Part shown: positions 1 through 7,872 of the stretch, piece by piece
How the letters are laid out: every line of letters starts with the position of its first letter
Position numbering within the stretch: position 1 is the first letter of the stretch
DNA from: Acaryochloris sp. CCMEE 5410
Lineage (GTDB): Bacteria; Cyanobacteriota; Cyanobacteriia; Thermosynechococcales; Thermosynechococcaceae
Length of the DNA: 64,000 nt
Direction: 5' to 3'
Assembly: GCF_000238775.2 (NCBI RefSeq)
Contig: NZ_AFEJ02000002.1
Location: forward strand, 1,411,501-1,475,500
Program-made: the position numbers and the translations under genes
Notes under the pieces: model-generated
Database searches by the model: none
Told to the model about the DNA's origin: nothing
Seen by the model: only the letters and a program-made list of their open reading frames with translations

Positions 1-123
1 TTAGATGACGGATGTAGTGCCGACCCAGCTTGCAAACATGAGTTTGTCGAAGCTCTTCACGCAGTTCTTGACGCTGAAGACACACCAGAGGGATATAGAA
101 GAGCCGACCAACAGCTAAATTGA
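1..123 (+). CDS. 3' end of an unknown gene (partial)
   Basis: An open frame enters from the left edge and runs 40 codons to a TGA at 121-123. The visible tail is rich in Asp, Glu and Ala and contains two cysteines close together (GCSADPACKH), which reads like genuine soluble protein sequence. The family is not recognisable from this tail. The minus strand is also open here but has no start and is less protein-like. Positions 124-264, downstream, hold nothing recognisable. Confidence 0.45.
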   Translation, partial: LDDGCSADPACKHEFVEALHAVLDAEDTPEGYRRADQQLN

Positions 124-270
124 GATCAATGGCACTGAATTAACCTTAAGCAATCAGCTAGCTTGGCTTTGAGAATATGCTTGCAGTCACTAAGATGATT
201 TCCTACGAGTAAGTGGGTAGCGTTGACGGCACTATCTTAAGACAGATAAAGATCAAAAAAGTATTTGAAC

Positions 271-825
271 ATGGACTCCCAAGAAAATCTCACTGCCATG
301 ATTGTGCCATTCTATTTGGGTGAACGCCCCGATGTGGAAGGACGGAAAATACAAGAAATATGGGCATGGGATTTTGAAGAACTAGAATGTGTCCATAATT
401 ACGTCCAATGGTTATTCCCCCTTACCGAACAAAGCCACTTTAATCCCCAGGCTCCAGTAGTTGAGCAGGAAGTTATCCGTGCATTCCGAGAAGCCCCAAG
501 ACTACGGCAACACTTGTCCCAGTCTTTCTCAGTGATGTTAAATTTCTATGGTTTATCTATTGCTAGTGACAAGAGAGTAGCGCCAACGGTAGAGAAATCA
601 GAAATCTACTCACAGCGAAAGAAGGAATGGGTCAACATGCTTAACCATAACTACCTTCGCATTACCCGAATACTCAAGTGTTTAATGACATTCGGATTAG
701 AAGAAGAAGCCCAAGCCTTCTACAAGTGTCTGAGTCAGATTTATCGGGAAGAGAGCGACCAGATTGGAGGTGAAACATTCCAGTACTGGACTGATGCTGT
801 TAACTCTCCGGTCATGGATCAGTAA
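271..825 (+). CDS. OGFr conserved-domain protein
   Basis: This 184-residue protein resembles the conserved N-terminal domain of the opioid growth factor receptor (OGFr) family, which is found in many bacteria with no known biochemical role there. The typical signature lies near residues 30-65: an Asp/Glu-rich stretch ending in WDFEELECVHNYVQWLFPL, followed by FNPQAPV. There is no signal peptide or membrane segment, so it is probably cytoplasmic. ATG at 271 is preferred; a TTG at 265 would add only two residues. The gene stands alone, with a degraded transposase remnant downstream. Family assignment is from motif recognition; any function would be a guess. Confidence 0.75.
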   Translation: MDSQENLTAMIVPFYLGERPDVEGRKIQEIWAWDFEELECVHNYVQWLFPLTEQSHFNPQAPVVEQEVIRAFREAPRLRQHLSQSFSVMLNFYGLSIASDKRVAPTVEKSEIYSQRKKEWVNMLNHNYLRITRILKCLMTFGLEEEAQAFYKCLSQIYREESDQIGGETFQYWTDAVNSPVMDQ

Positions 826-843
826 AGTGCAGTGACCTTAAGA

Positions 844-974
844 CTGGTGCTGACCTATTTTAACTGGATCTGGTGCCACTCTCGATTCAAGAATACGGGT
901 CTGCACAACGTGCTGGACTGACGGAGCATCCCTGGGAATAGCAAGACTTAGTCACCTATCCCACACTTTATTGA
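844..974 (+). pseudogene. IS1-like transposase remnant (C-terminus)
   Basis: This stretch encodes the end of a transposase in two frames. The first reads LTYFNWIWCHSRFKNT; the second, shifted by one base, reads AQRAGLTEHPWE, then a stop in place of Trp, then QDLVTYPTL. The wording matches the C-terminus common to IS1-type transposases of cyanobacteria. At least one frameshift and one nonsense codon are visible, and the 5' part of the element is missing, so this is a dead fragment. Confidence 0.6.
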
Positions 975-990
975 AGCACAATCGCCTTAG

Positions 991-1043
991 CCCTCATACA
1001 CTTGGTCTATAGGTTCCCTAACCAAAGGCCAAGTGTATGAGGG
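991..1043. repeat. 15-bp perfect inverted repeat (hairpin)
   Basis: Arms at 991-1005 (CCCTCATACACTTGG) and 1029-1043 are perfect complements separated by 23 bases. It lies between the transposase remnant and the 3' end of the response regulator gene. There is no T-run typical of a terminator on either strand, so it may be a terminal structure of a lost mobile element rather than a terminator. Confidence 0.6.
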
Positions 1044-1119
1044 GCTTGATATCGTGCCAGATATCCTATAAATGGTGTAACCGCACCAATTGCATAAGAG
1101 CTGCTTTTCAGTGCATTGC

Positions 1120-1479
1120 TTATAGAACAGAACGAACGGCTTTTAGAAAATCTTCGCGGGTGTAGGGCTTAGTGACGTATTCATCTGCTCCTTGCTTTTT
1201 ACCCCAGAGCTTATCTAAATCCTGATTCTTAGTCGTGCAGATAATCACAGGTAATTGCTGAGTCGCTTCATTCTTCTTTAGACTTCGGCACAACTCAAAC
1301 CCACTCATTTCAGGCATAACCACATCAGTAATGACAAGATCAGGCTTCTGAGCTTCAGCTTTTTTCAAGGCATCTTTGGCATCATCTGCGCTAATCACAA
1401 GATAACCAGCTTCTTTCAAATATAGACACATTAGCTTTAGTTCAGCTGGACTATCATCCACTACTAAAACAGTTTTCAC
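1120..1479 (-). CDS. single-domain response regulator (CheY-like)
   Basis: A stand-alone receiver domain of 119 residues, the normal CheY size, with no output domain. All key residues are visible: acidic pair D8-D9, phosphoacceptor D52 in ITDVVMPEMSG, the switch Thr pair T82-T83, and K104 in VTKPYT. It resembles the PilH/PatA-type regulators that cyanobacteria use in phototaxis and pilus control, but no kinase or chemotaxis gene is adjacent, so the partner is unknown. Its upstream region (1480-1560) is AT-rich and would hold the promoter. Confidence 0.9.
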   Translation of the reverse strand: MKTVLVVDDSPAELKLMCLYLKEAGYLVISADDAKDALKKAEAQKPDLVITDVVMPEMSGFELCRSLKKNEATQQLPVIICTTKNQDLDKLWGKKQGADEYVTKPYTREDFLKAVRSVL

Positions 1480-1946
1480 TGGTTGTTTCTCCTATAAACA
1501 ATCGAGGTAAGCTCATAAAAAATGGCTCTACCTAATACCTTTAGGATGCCCTTTTTTATCTAAGACTCACTGCCTTTTGGCGGCATGGTTTTAAAACAGA
1601 GGATTTTAGGTTACACCTCCACAGCAAAATAAGCCATCAATTATCGATGACTTGAGGTCTATTCCTTACCGATCAGGTCAGACTATGCCCTTTGGAATCG
1701 CTTAAATCCCTGTAGCTGCCTGGGGGAAGATAACATTTAAGTTGAACTGTCAGAGATCCTAAAACTGAATCTCCTATCATAAAAAAGTAAGTGGCTCACA
1801 TCATAAAAGTATTGATATACATGGCTTTAAGAGAAACGTGAACTTTTACGAATCGTTGCCATCTCCCGTTCTGGCTCGATTCTCCTGTTCGCAGTCAATT
1901 CTCGCCCCGATTATCTGGAACATTTAACCAAGCATATGGTGATGGT
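1480..1946. other. intergenic region, nothing recognised
   Basis: 467 bases without a convincing gene, RNA or repeat. It contains the upstream regions of the response regulator (minus strand) and of the interrupted gene beginning at 1947 (plus strand). Confidence 0.5.
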
Positions 1947-2112
1947 ATGAGTAACAATCACAAATCGCGAACGGGCGTAGCTAATGGATCGGGGATGCCT
2001 TAGACTTCGGAATGGTTACCCCTGGGAATAGGGAGTCAAACCGTTGATTGACCCAGGCAAGCCGCAGCATGAGTAGATGATTGAAACCATCCTCACTCCA
2101 GCGCATACCAAC

Positions 2113-3257
2113 GGGAGCATGTCACCTTTGCAGATTGTTTTGAAATCGTTCAGGATACAAGTGTTGCCCAGAAGTCTTCATCAATGAACTCCGAAAAAGC
2201 AGCTCAACTCAAAGTCCATCTTGATGCGATAGCCCAATTACTGTACGAAGAAAGCGATCCAGAGAACCTGAAGACGCTAGAAGGTATTGAGATGACGGTG
2301 CGTCAGCAAATTCAGACCCATGTCAGTCCCGAACTCGGTCATTTTTATCCGCACAGCTACTGGCACAGCAGCAGGCCGCAACCGACGCCTGAAAAGCACC
2401 TTGGGCGTTCTAAGCATTACAACTCAACAGGCACAGCATCTAGCCGTTTCCCCCTATCGTCAAATCAGTCCTCATTTAGAGAATTGTTGCTTGCGCATCA
2501 GTGCCAATGTCTCCTATGCTCAAACTGCTAAAGATGTGGCTTATTTAACTGGGATTCAGGTACCAGCCAAAACCCAGCAGCGATTGGTGCATCAACAACG
2601 GTTTCCTACCCCCAGGCTCATGAAGCTTTAACCGAAGTGAGTGTAGATGGTGGCAAAGTGCGCATCCGCACCCCTTTAGGACACCCTTGTCAGTGGAAAG
2701 ACTATAAAACCCTGGCAACGCATGTGGGACTCATCGCGGATTATCACAATAATGCCCGGCTCATTGACTGGACTCACCAGCAACCGTTAGCCTCTCCACT
2801 GACTTGTTTAGGGGATGGTCATGATGGCATTTGGAATATCATTCGTCAGCTGAGCATACCTGAGCAACGGCGAGAGATTCTGGACTGGTACCATCTGGTG
2901 GAAAATCTTCATAAGGTCGGTGGGTCCCTCAAACGTCTGCACCAGGCTGAGCAGCTCTTATGGCAGGGGAAGGTTGATGAAACCTTGGCTCTATTTGAGT
3001 CATTGAAGAAAAAGCAGGCCCAAGTCTTTTGCAACTATGTTCGCAAACATCGGCATCGGATCGTCAATTATGACTATTACCAGAGTGAGCAAATCTGCTC
3101 TATTGGGTCTGGGGCTGTTGAATCTGCTATCAAGCAGATTAGTCGCAGAGTCAAAATTTCAGGGGCGCAGTGGAATGAAAGTAATGTCCCGCAAGTGCTG
3201 GCACATCGGTGTGCTTACCTCAATGGCTTAATTGGAATGCAAAGGTGACATGCTCCC
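2113..3257 (+). mobile_element. IS-A copy 1, ISKra4-like, inserted into IS-B
   Basis: Perfect 20-bp terminal inverted repeats GGGAGCATGTCACCTTTGCA at 2113-2132 and its complement at 3238-3257. A perfect 9-bp target duplication CATACCAAC sits at 2104-2112 and 3258-3266. The element is 1145 bp, two bases shorter than the copy at 14268-15414, the difference being two homopolymer contractions. It lies inside the transposase gene of IS-B in opposite orientation. Confidence 0.95.
2184..3248 (+). pseudogene. IS-A transposase, copy 1 (two 1-base deletions)
   Basis: Compared with the copy at 14277-15343 this gene has T5 instead of T6 at 2342-2346 and C5 instead of C6 at 2609-2613. The result is three disconnected pieces in different frames (2184-2531, 2320-2631, 2637-3248). 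The last piece holds the DDE-type blocks SVDGGKVRIRT, LGDGHDGIWNI and SIGSGAVESAIK. Because the T-run is the presumed frameshift site, losing one T puts the ribosome in the wrong frame. The copy is probably inactive but could be mobilised in trans because its ends are intact. Confidence 0.85.
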
Positions 3258-5002
3258 CATACCAACCCCCTTAAAGCGCTGTTGAATCAGCCACTTACAA
3301 GCACTTTCGACCATTCCTGACCCCAGCGGTATCTGTAGTTGTTCAAAGTGGCGATATTGGATGTGTCGCAGATGGCGCTGGAAATAAGCCTGTACCTGGA
3401 GCAACGTCGTAAAAGATTTGCCCGTAAACAATTGTGAGTGAATCAACATCGTCAAGGACCGCAATACTAATAGGTGTTGCCCATGTCGCAATTGGTGTCG
3501 CCAGCGCCGAAACCAGGCTTGGGCTTGAGCAGAGCGAGCATCCCCAAACATCGCTTTTGTTGCTCGTGCAAGATGGCCTGCTGCATGAAAGAAATCGAGA
3601 ACTGCCACAGCACAGTGAGAGAACAAGGTGCGGTAGACTCGCCAGAAGCCTCGCCCCCCATCACTCAACCAGATGACGCTTGGGGCCGATTCAAAGTCTT
3701 GTTTGCGGGCTTCGAGGTGCAGTAAGGGGATGAACTGGTCGATATCGCCCAATACTGCCACCAGTCTTCGACGTAGTAGTTGGGGGACACGCTTTTGTGC
3801 TCGGGTGCCCCGTGTTCCTAGGCGGGCTAAGATAGCAACTTTGACTTCTCGCCACTGGATTTTCCCTTGGGGGTTTTCGGGGTGGGGCGAAAGGGCACCA
3901 TCACACCGTCAGCAGCAATGGCCAAAGGTAGAGCAGACAACACCTCTGAAATCGCTTCACAAGGAGTCTGGTCACCTGAGGCTTGAGCTTTGAGTTGAGT
4001 CTCTAGCTCCTGATAAGCTTTGTTGCCCATGACTTGCACCCAACTCCACAAGCTTGATGAGCTGACGGATAAACCACTCCACTGACTCAGCATCCAACTG
4101 GCCAGTTCATAGGGCATAAATAGACTTAACAAGCAGCCTAGACGAACCAATTCTTCACTGCTGTGCTGATAGGAGGTAATCCCAATGGATTGATCCAAAG
4201 GAGCGGATAGACTACCTGGACACCTGTGGGGACAACGACCCACCCGTCGCTTTCAGGCAATATTTCCCACCAGTGTCTGCATCTGACGAGATTCCCATCC
4301 CTTCGAGTGCAAGCGGGTTCCGCAAGTGGGACACCTCGGCCATTCCAATACTGTTTTTGCTCGCCGTGAGAGTTCATCCTCCAGAAGCCAGCGAGCCAAA
4401 AACAAACCCATTTGCAGAACGATATAAACCATCTGACTCAGGCTGGGTGCTTCTTTGAGTGCTTCGACCTGTTCTAGAAATTCGTGATGGGCTAGTACGG
4501 CTGGCAATTGCGATGTTAGGCTCATGACAAGTTTTTGATTCGGGTACAGGATCTATTGTCCTTGACCCGTTTTTCTTTGAGCCATACATCCCCGATTCTG
4601 TGCTTACGCCCATCGCGAACAAAGGAAGCGATGGCAAACGTTGAAGCCGTGCAGGCAATCCTAAGACGTTGGGATCCGATGGATCTTGCGCCGGGTGAAT
4701 TCGCTCCAGCAGACGAGTATGACAGCTATGCACCCCATATTGTGTCGCTGGTTGCTCAGGGGTATTCAGTCGAACAGATATTGGATCATCTGCAGAGATT
4801 GCGATCAGGCATGGTTTGTATGAGAGAAAATCCCAAACATGACATAGAAATTGCCGGTGAGATAATCGCCACATTGCGGGGAAATCTTGCCCCCGGAATG
4901 GACTTCAATCCATTGGCCAGCTGATAACTAGATGTTGTGATGCTGCTCTTAAGTCTTATCCCTTGAGCACACTACGATTATCACAATCTTATTAACCCAG
5001 CA

Positions 5003-5476
5003 CTATAAGAAATACCCCAAAGGGGTTTTGTATACAGAGAAATCTATCACTAGATCTAATTGATCCAACAACGCTTGCGATCCTGCTGGTGCATAGGGTG
5101 CCAACAATCGATCTAAGGTAAATCCCGTATAGGCCATCGTATTCAAGCCTTCTAATTTCAAACGCTCTACTAGTAACGCTAACGTCGGTGCTTGCCAAAA
5201 GGGTTCTCCTCCGGCAAAGGTCACCCCTTCATTCTTGGGATTGCGAACAATAGTTTGAAACAAGCGATCAATCGATATCAACTCATTGATTTCAAAGGAC
5301 CAAGATTGGGGATTTGCACAGTCAGAACAACGACGATGACAACCTTGCAACCACACTACCGCCCGACAGCCTGGACCATTCTCTTCCGATGCATCCCAAT
5401 ACCCCATAACGTTCAAATAACCGGGTGGCACTGCAATCAGGGATAGTAAGGGATCAATTTTTTGGGTTGTTTCCAT
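5003..5476 (-). CDS. radical-SAM, NrdG-like activating protein (short C-terminus)
   Basis: A 157-residue protein with the 4Fe-4S single-cluster fold of anaerobic ribonucleotide-reductase activases. Cysteines in QGCHRRCSDCANP (about residues 45-55) give a CX3CX2C cluster-binding site, and VTFAGGEPF is the SAM-binding GGE motif. In the family the strand LVIDxPF is normally followed by about 40-60 more residues; here it becomes DFSVYKTPLGYFL and stops, so the C-terminus looks truncated or replaced. No nrdD-type reductase is nearby, so the substrate is unknown. The start is the first ATG, with the alternative oxidase gene upstream on the same strand about 150 bases away. Confidence 0.7.
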   Translation of the reverse strand: METTQKIDPLLSLIAVPPGYLNVMGYWDASEENGPGCRAVVWLQGCHRRCSDCANPQSWSFEINELISIDRLFQTIVRNPKNEGVTFAGGEPFWQAPTLALLVERLKLEGLNTMAYTGFTLDRLLAPYAPAGSQALLDQLDLVIDFSVYKTPLGYFL

Positions 5477-5623
5477 TCTGTTTACTACCGTTATGAAGGG
5501 TATCTAGGGTTGCGATCGCACCTATCGTTCCTTGCCTCAATCTCCAAAGGAGAGAAGGGCGACCCATACCAGTCGCCCCAAGCTGTTCATTCAGAGGAGA
5601 TTGCAGCAACAGGAGTCAAAGTT

Positions 5624-6283
5624 TTAAGATTCAGCAATCAGAGTGGGGCTATGGGGGCTGAGGTTAGCCTGTGCTTCTAGAGACTGGCAGGCCACCATGG
5701 TTTTCACATGCTCCATTTCATCGTCCCGAATATTGACAAACACGTCGTATAGGTTATCCACGGCAGGACGGCGTTCTTCGGGAACACGAGCGGACTGGAA
5801 CTCATCAAACATGTAGAGATCGCCATCGCGATAATAGCTAACGGCTATCTGGGGCGCAGGTTGACTTTTGAGTTCCTCGGCATGGTCATGCAGAAAAGAA
5901 TTGTAGGTCTGAAAGGCTTCCTGCTCGACGAGTTCCATGAAATGATAGGCGGAGCGGGGTGACACCACATACAGCGCCACAACAATCCAGTAGTACAGCA
6001 ACGCCACATGGCGAGCGAGAAACCGATCAATCCACTTTTTATCTCCACCCAACGCTTCCATAATCAGCAGGTGGTGAAGTTCATTCCAAGACTCCGCAAA
6101 ATGCACCTTCAGCCAATCAGCCCGTCGCCAAAAGCCTAGAGTTTCATAGAAATGCAGCACAGAGAGATAGGAAAAATAGGGAATTCGAGCCACTGTTTCT
6201 AAGACATAAAAACGCGGAATAGGACGATCTCGATAGACCGTCTTTAAGACAAAAACAAGTACACCAACCAGTAGTCGAATCAT
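5624..6283 (-). CDS. alternative oxidase, PTOX/IMMUTANS-like
   Basis: A membrane-bound diiron quinol oxidase that would oxidise plastoquinol and reduce oxygen to water without pumping protons. At 219 residues it is the usual size for the cyanobacterial enzyme. The four ligand motifs are present: LETVAR (E29), NELHH (E68, H71), LVEQEAF (E120) and RDDEMEH (E189, H192). Hydrophobic stretches near 1-14 and 93-108 would associate it with the membrane. It is transcribed divergently from an HxlR regulator across 224 bases that contain two matching direct repeats, suggesting control by that regulator. The likely role is an electron safety valve for the photosynthetic chain. Confidence 0.92.
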   Translation of the reverse strand: MIRLLVGVLVFVLKTVYRDRPIPRFYVLETVARIPYFSYLSVLHFYETLGFWRRADWLKVHFAESWNELHHLLIMEALGGDKKWIDRFLARHVALLYYWIVVALYVVSPRSAYHFMELVEQEAFQTYNSFLHDHAEELKSQPAPQIAVSYYRDGDLYMFDEFQSARVPEERRPAVDNLYDVFVNIRDDEMEHVKTMVACQSLEAQANLSPHSPTLIAES

Positions 6284-6344
6284 GTCTAAGGGTTCCCTCT
6301 AGCTACTGATTGCATCCTGACTGATCCCTCCTGGGGCGGCAAGA

Positions 6345-6380
6345 TAGTTACCTAGAGGTAGGCCTAGTTACCTAAAGTAA
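6345..6380. promoter_or_regulatory. two direct repeats, candidate HxlR operators
   Basis: TAGTTACCTAGAGGTA at 6345-6360 and TAGTTACCTAAAGTAA at 6365-6380 share a 10-bp core exactly 20 bp apart, about two helical turns, placing both on one face of the DNA. Each half is itself partly palindromic (TACCT-AG-AGGTA; TTAC-CTAAA-GTAA). They sit in the divergent promoter region between the oxidase and the HxlR gene. Operator function is inferred. Confidence 0.55.
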
Positions 6381-6507
6381 AAAGCTAGCGTCCGATCTAT
6401 CCTTGACGGACTTCTGAACGAATTCTTAAATTTTGGATAATCTGTCCCCTATCCCTTGACGTCCCCTCTAGAACCGTCAGGATGGAAGTGTACCGACCCT
6501 GGGGTGA

Positions 6508-6873
6508 ATGATGGACGATACCCAAAACTGTCTCAGCTCCTACTGTCCGATTGAATATACCCTGGATAGAATTGGCGGCAAGTGGTCTATTCCCATTTTG
6601 CGAGAACTTTTTAGCGGTCCCCAACGCACCCATCAACTCCAATCCGCCTTACCCGGCATCAGCACCAAAACTCTGATGGTGCGTCTACGGGATTTAGAGG
6701 ATCATGGCCTGGTCGAGCGACAAGTGTTTGCAGAGGTTCCCTTGCATGTGGAATATTCCATCACCGACAAGGGACGCCAGATTCAACCCGTTTTAGCCGC
6801 CCTCTATCAAGTTGGACAACACTGGCTGCAGCAGGAAGAGTGCCATTGTCCCCTAAACGAAAAGGTCGGCTAG
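6508..6873 (+). CDS. HxlR-family transcriptional regulator
   Basis: A 121-residue winged-helix regulator. The HxlR signature is clear: CPIEYTLDRIGGKWSIPIL, then LREL, then LPGISTKTLMVRLRDLEDHGLVER, then YSITDKGR. Cysteines C8 and C13 near the N-terminus and C117/C119 near the C-terminus could make it redox-responsive, as in some HxlR/QorR proteins, but that is inference. ATG at 6508 is directly followed by a second ATG at 6511. The divergent alternative oxidase and the repeats between them suggest it controls that gene and itself. Confidence 0.9.
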   Translation: MMDDTQNCLSSYCPIEYTLDRIGGKWSIPILRELFSGPQRTHQLQSALPGISTKTLMVRLRDLEDHGLVERQVFAEVPLHVEYSITDKGRQIQPVLAALYQVGQHWLQQEECHCPLNEKVG

Positions 6874-6903
6874 CTCTCTGAAGTCGATTGTCGCAAGTGA
6901 GGG

Positions 6904-7872
6904 CTACAGATCGCTCTCGGGAATCTCTTCTTTAAAGTCAACGACTAACTGCATGGCTTCTAACACCAAGGCTCGTAAATCTTGGGTTAGGGGCACCTTT
7001 GCCTGGTCTCCAAACCAGCGATCAAATGTCTCCACATAGGATGCTTTACCTTGCAAATACCCTTGCATAAAGCGAACTAACGAATAATTCACCTGATCGG
7101 CAAACTTAGAGTTATTCTCAGGCAGCATGCAGGCAATCCCTTCTTTGGAAAAATACCCGATAATGTTGAATTCGCTGGGATTTTTAGCCGTTTGCAGCCA
7201 AGCATCCAACAGAATGCCATCGGCGGCAAAAGCATCTACCTTACCCTGCTGAAGGGCATCATATCCTTCCCCATGATTTTTGACAATCACGATTTGGGCT
7301 TGTGGCTGAGCCCGACGGATGGCCGTTTCATTGGTGGTAGCGGCAAGGGCTGCAATTTTCTTATTGGCTAGGTCAGGGGTTTCCCACGCTGCATTTTCTT
7401 GCTTTACGAGCAGGCGAGTGCCCGTCAGGCCATAGCTCACGGAGAAGTCAATTTGCTTATCCCGCTCCCAGGTATAGCTACTGGCATCACAAACAATATC
7501 CACCTCCCCTTGGACTAGTTTAGGAATCCGGTCTTCGGGATTGATGGCAACCAGCTGTAGCTGAACCTCTCGCCCTAACTCTTTGGTCAACTGATCTTTG
7601 ATCAGTTGCAACATCTCAATCGAGTAGCCTTGTAATTGCCCTTGCTCATCTGCAAAGGCAAAAGGTTGCGCTTCTTGGCTAGTCCCAGCCGTTAACTGCC
7701 CCGTACGCTGCACTTTCTCCAACACTGATTCGGCAGCAGCAAACGGTGCCCCGAAGCAGGTGAACAGAATCGTCAGGATAGCGATTGTTTTTGACCGCCT
7801 GAGCAGGCTCGGTCGGCGTGGGGAAGAAGGAGAGGTGTCCCTCTCAGAGGGACTAAGATTGCCTAGTTTCAT
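6904..7872 (-). CDS. periplasmic amino-acid-type solute-binding protein (SBP_bac_3)
   Basis: A 322-residue extracellular solute-binding protein family 3 member. The N-terminus has an Arg-rich region (RRPSLLRRSK), then a hydrophobic core ending in FAAAES, a plausible signal peptide cleaved near residue 48. The mature part begins VLEKVQRTGQLTAGTSQ and continues with FAFADEQGQLQGYSIEML and a DIVCDASSYTWERDKQIDFSV block typical of polar amino-acid binders. No ABC permease or ATPase is adjacent, so it is an orphan that may share a transporter encoded elsewhere. The ligand cannot be named from sequence alone. Confidence 0.85.
   Translation of the reverse strand: MKLGNLSPSERDTSPSSPRRPSLLRRSKTIAILTILFTCFGAPFAAAESVLEKVQRTGQLTAGTSQEAQPFAFADEQGQLQGYSIEMLQLIKDQLTKELGREVQLQLVAINPEDRIPKLVQGEVDIVCDASSYTWERDKQIDFSVSYGLTGTRLLVKQENAAWETPDLANKKIAALAATTNETAIRRAQPQAQIVIVKNHGEGYDALQQGKVDAFAADGILLDAWLQTAKNPSEFNIIGYFSKEGIACMLPENNSKFADQVNYSLVRFMQGYLQGKASYVETFDRWFGDQAKVPLTQDLRALVLEAMQLVVDFKEEIPESDL

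Larger units (their letters stand above)
1981..4525 (-). pseudogene. ISKra4-family transposase of IS-B, broken
   Basis: The coding sequence reads from ATG at 4525 toward 1981. An N-terminal zinc-ribbon-like CPTCGTRL segment is followed by an in-frame TGA (4253-4255) where homologous sequence would have Trp. Catalytic-type blocks follow: AADGVMV, then LSDGGRGFW, then PLGSGMVESACK with RFKGVGMRW. Near 3855 the frame shifts by -1 at G GGA AAA, which could be either a one-base loss or a programmed slippery site. IS-A copy 1 then splits the gene at the GVG|MRW junction; the last 40 codons lie at 1981-2112. With a nonsense codon and an insertion it cannot be functional. Confidence 0.85.
1973..4611 (-). 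mobile_element. IS-B, ISKra4-like insertion sequence, itself interrupted
   Basis: Imperfect terminal inverted repeats lie at 1973-1997 and 4587-4611; both share GGGCGTA, an 8-base variable gap, then ATCGGGGATG. They are flanked by a perfect 9-bp direct repeat ATCGCGAAC at 1964-1972 and 4612-4620. Without the inserted IS-A copy (1145 bp plus 9 bp duplication) the element would be about 1485 bp, encoding one transposase on the minus strand. The GGG ends and 9-bp duplication match those of IS-A, fitting one broad family. Confidence 0.85.
1947..4924 (+). pseudogene. small host gene split by nested insertion sequences
   Basis: Removing IS-B (1973-4611) and one copy of its 9-bp target duplication joins 1947-1972 to 4621-4924 in frame. 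The restored protein is about 109 residues, beginning MSNNHKSRTKEAMANVEAV and ending NFNPLAS-like after a mostly helical, Asp/Glu/Leu-rich body (for example LRRWDPMDLAPGEF). The family is not recognised. The insertion falls after codon 8, so an internal ATG at 4631 (MANVEAV) could still allow translation of nearly the whole protein if a promoter in the element reads outward. Whether it is truly dead is therefore uncertain. Confidence 0.6.

Noticed and set aside
3434-3993. Overlapping plus-strand open frames at 3434-3676, 3474-3725 and 3673-3993.
   Set aside because: They are antisense shadows of the IS-B transposase; no start signal, low-complexity composition and no family resemblance.
4535-4630. 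Apparent N-terminal extension (MIRVQDLLSL...) of the 4621-4924 protein.
   Set aside because: It lies in the IS-B right end; the original start is at 1947 on the other side of the element.
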